Shown: one piece after another, positions 62,581-64,000 of the stretch | Layout of the letters: each line of letters opens with the position of its first letter | Position numbering within the stretch: the stretch's first letter is position 1 | DNA from: Algoriphagus alkaliphilus | GTDB lineage: Bacteria; Bacteroidota; Bacteroidia; Cytophagales; Cyclobacteriaceae | Reading direction: 5' to 3' | NCBI RefSeq assembly: GCF_900103735.1 | Contig: NZ_FMXE01000020.1 | Location: 26,572-90,571, forward strand | Length of the DNA stretch: 64,000 nt | Made by a program: the position numbers and the translations under genes | The notes under the pieces: model-generated | Seen by the model: only the letters and a program-made list of their open reading frames with translations | Databases searched by the model: none | Told to the model about the DNA's origin: nothing

Positions 62581-63597
62581 ATGCACTACCTTCGAAAAAG
62601 TCTTCTTTTTAGCTTCCTACTTACTTTTTTTACTTTGCTTGCCTGTGCTCAAAACGGCCAAACATTCCTTCAGTTTGAGGGAAGAGAAGGTCCTGGCAAA
62701 AGCAAGCACATCGTTCTGGTAGCAGGGGACGATGAATATCGCTCGGAAGAATCCATGCCCATGCTGGCCAAAATCCTCTCCACCCGCTATGGATTTAAGA
62801 CGACGGTTCTGTTCCCGATCGAACCGGGTACCGGCGATGTAGTGCCCAATTATCAAAACAACATCCCCGGTCTGGAGCACCTGGAATCTGCCGACCTGAT
62901 GATCATGCTGGTCCGATTCCGTGAACTTCCGGACGAGCAAAGTCTATACATTGAAAATTTCCTCAAAGCGGGTAAACCCATCATCGGTTTGCGCACATCG
63001 ACGCATGCTTTTGCATACCAGAAAAACAAGGAATCAAAGTTTGCCAAGTGGACTTGGAACGGGAAAGAAGCAGGTTGGGAAAAAGGATTTGGTAAGCGGA
63101 TTTTCGGAGAAACTTGGGTCAATCACCACGGGATCCATGCCAAGGAAGGTTCCCGATCGTTGATTGATGGGGTGCAACAAATGAATGATCATCCGGTGCT
63201 TCGTGGCGTGAAAGATATCTGGGTTCCCGAGGATGTGTATGGGATACAAAGCCTTCCCAAAGAGGCGGAGGTCTTGATCTATGGACAATCCACCGCAGGA
63301 ATGGATGATCAGGCACCGTTGATGTGGGAGAAATCAGTCATGCCCATTGCCTGGACCAAACCCTATCAAATCGAGGGAGGAAAGCCGGGGATGGCCTTTG
63401 CCTCAACGATGGGTTCATCACTCGGTTTTCAAAGTGCAGATCTCAGAAGATTGGTACTCAATGCTTCCTTTTGGCTTTTGGGGATGTCGGAAACAATTAC
63501 ACCGGATTTGAATGTGGAGTATGTGGGGGAGTACAAGCCGACCAACTTTGGCTTTGATACTTTTAGGAAAGGGATGCGGGTTGCGGATTTTAAATAG
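62581..63597 (+). CDS. ThuA-like domain exported protein
   Basis: 338 residues. The signal MHYLRKSLLFSFLLTFFTLL ends in a lipobox-like LLACA, so it is lipid-anchored or cleaved by signal peptidase. The ThuA/class I amidotransferase-like fold follows: HIVLVAGDDEYRSEESMPML, HLESADLMIMLVRFRELPDE, KPIIGLRTSTHAF, then VNHHGIHAKEGS and PVLRGVKDIWVPEDVYGI. In Bacteroidota such proteins often accompany sugar oxidoreductases and hydrolases; no catalytic role is proven. It is the last intact gene before the insertion sequence. Confidence 0.9.
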   Translation: MHYLRKSLLFSFLLTFFTLLACAQNGQTFLQFEGREGPGKSKHIVLVAGDDEYRSEESMPMLAKILSTRYGFKTTVLFPIEPGTGDVVPNYQNNIPGLEHLESADLMIMLVRFRELPDEQSLYIENFLKAGKPIIGLRTSTHAFAYQKNKESKFAKWTWNGKEAGWEKGFGKRIFGETWVNHHGIHAKEGSRSLIDGVQQMNDHPVLRGVKDIWVPEDVYGIQSLPKEAEVLIYGQSTAGMDDQAPLMWEKSVMPIAWTKPYQIEGGKPGMAFASTMGSSLGFQSADLRRLVLNASFWLLGMSETITPDLNVEYVGEYKPTNFGFDTFRKGMRVADFK

Positions 63598-63605
63598 ATA
63601 ATAGT

Positions 63606-63653
63606 CCATAGTCCATAGACCATGGATAAAAAACTATAGTCTATCGACTATGG
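63606..63653. repeat. Imperfect inverted repeat at the IS junction
   Basis: CCATAGTCCATAG (63606-63618) and CTATCGACTATGG (63641-63653) pair with one mismatch around a 22-base spacer. The right arm ends where the IS-like sequence begins, so the element may have inserted in or beside a local palindrome. Confidence 0.55.
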
Positions 63654-63658
63654 TGGAT

Positions 63659-63835
63659 ATTCCGGAGCATGTTGACCCCCTGAATCCGGAGGTTTTTCAG
63701 GAGCAAAAAGTGCCTTTAGTGGCCAGATTCGACTGACATTCCGGCGGATGTTGACCCCCCAAAGTGGGATATTCGTCTGGATTCCGGAGCATGTTGACCC
63801 CCTTGGGTCCTGAATCCGGAGGATATTGACCCCTC
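63659..63835. repeat. Four iterated IS21 terminal repeats
   Basis: Units at 63659-63680, 63738-63760, 63781-63802 and 63813-63835 share CCGG[A/C]G[C/G]AT[G/A]TTGACCCC with irregular spacing (about 57, 20 and 10 bases between units). They are likely transposase-binding sites. A partial GAATCCGGAGG also occurs at about 63682. Confidence 0.8.
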
Positions 63836-63887
63836 TTTTTAATGGTTTTGGTTTCTTAGTCGCTCACCAAGTACTAAGCGGAAGACG

Positions 63888-64000
63888 ATGGCCGGAAAAC
63901 CAAAACCCATGAGTCAGATCAAACAACTCCTCATTTTACACCGTCAGGGGCAGGGCATCAAAGCCATTGCACGCAGCCTGTCCATGAGCAGGAATACGGT
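63888..64000 (+). CDS. istA: IS21-family transposase IstA, N-terminal part (runs off window)
   Basis: The ATG at 63888 opens a frame that continues to the window end, about 37 residues: MAGKPKPMSQIKQLLILHRQ then GQGIKAIARSLSMSRNTV. This is the N-terminal helix-turn-helix region of IstA, which recognises the terminal repeats; the DDE domain lies beyond the window. The partner istB ATPase is not visible. Confidence 0.85.
   Translation, partial: MAGKPKPMSQIKQLLILHRQGQGIKAIARSLSMSRNT

Larger units (their letters stand above)
63651..64000 (+). mobile_element. Left end of an IS21-family insertion sequence (partial)
   Basis: Four copies of a 22-23 base repeat (consensus ATTCCGGAGCATGTTGACCC) at 63659-63680, 63738-63760, 63781-63802 and 63813-63835 precede an istA-like start. 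Multiple iterated terminal repeats are a known trait of IS21-family ends. The element continues past the window; the boundary near 63651 (TGGTGGAT) is estimated from where the repeats begin. Confidence 0.8.

Noticed and set aside
63659..63835. Repeats of about 22 bases resembling a CRISPR array
   Set aside because: Only four imperfect units, spacers of unequal length (10-57 bases), no cas genes, and the position at the end of an IS21 element explains them.

Overview
The window reads as chromosome from a member of the Bacteroidota, most likely a Cytophagia/Cyclobacteriaceae-type marine or freshwater bacterium (Algoriphagus-like is my guess). Supporting signs are three very large secreted proteins with the gliding-motility/type IX secretion (T9SS type B) C-terminal domain plus a PorP/SprF partner, PorT-like small outer-membrane barrels, Bacteroidota-type promoters (TTTG-N19-TAnnTTTG), weak Shine-Dalgarno use, an SdhC-A-B respiratory operon of the Bacteroidota type, and an ExbB/membrane protein/ExbD/ExbD operon. 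Most of the window is ordinary core genome of moderate GC content, with two tRNA genes and clear hairpin terminators.

Layout. 1-8 kb: TPR lipoprotein, Sua5, phosphoglycerate kinase, a secreted EEP hydrolase, flavin reductase, SppA, FolK. 8-13 kb: FabD, an SbtA-like permease, a DCC protein and a T9SS type B protein. 13.5-17 kb: sdhCAB. 17-18.5 kb: a decayed locus in which the N-terminus of a sodium:solute symporter runs directly into the C-terminus of a GNAT acetyltransferase, followed by a racemase with an in-frame stop and a substituted PLP lysine. 18.6-23 kb: two paralogous outer-membrane barrels flank a Crp-type regulator, a parallel beta-helix lipoprotein and a diheme cytochrome. 23-30 kb: RuvC, then a tight seven-gene operon (GT2, small protein, SpoIIE-type phosphatase, NodB deacetylase, GT2, TatD, asparaginase) and tRNA-Ser(GGA). 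30-41 kb: TonB energising operon, UMF1-type MFS, Nnr, MFS, AsnS, RpoN, PAP2-like protein, outer-membrane barrel. 41.5-44 kb: tRNA-Arg(ACG), a small lipoprotein, an internally deleted glycosidase and a sugar-type MFS. 44-55 kb: two large paralogous T9SS type B proteins with YaaA between them, and a divergent PorP/SprF gene. 55-63.6 kb: M48 peptidase, Tat-exported oxidoreductase, an AT-rich cassette of a Cys-rich exported peptide with two lipoproteins, a PhyH dioxygenase, DUF808 and ThuA proteins. 63.65 kb to the end: the left end and first codons of an IS21-family element.

The best candidates for something undescribed are (a) the AT-rich cassette at 58.4-60.5 kb: an 87-residue exported peptide with seven cysteines in its last 40 residues, its own terminator/attenuator, then a 6-bladed beta-propeller lipoprotein and a CxxC thioredoxin-like lipoprotein; and (b) a tRNA-Arg(ACG) in which two conserved tertiary pairs, 15-48 and 19-56, have both become A-U. 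The decayed genes at 17-18.5 kb and 42 kb show recent gene loss, although the frameshift and stop codon there need checking against reads.
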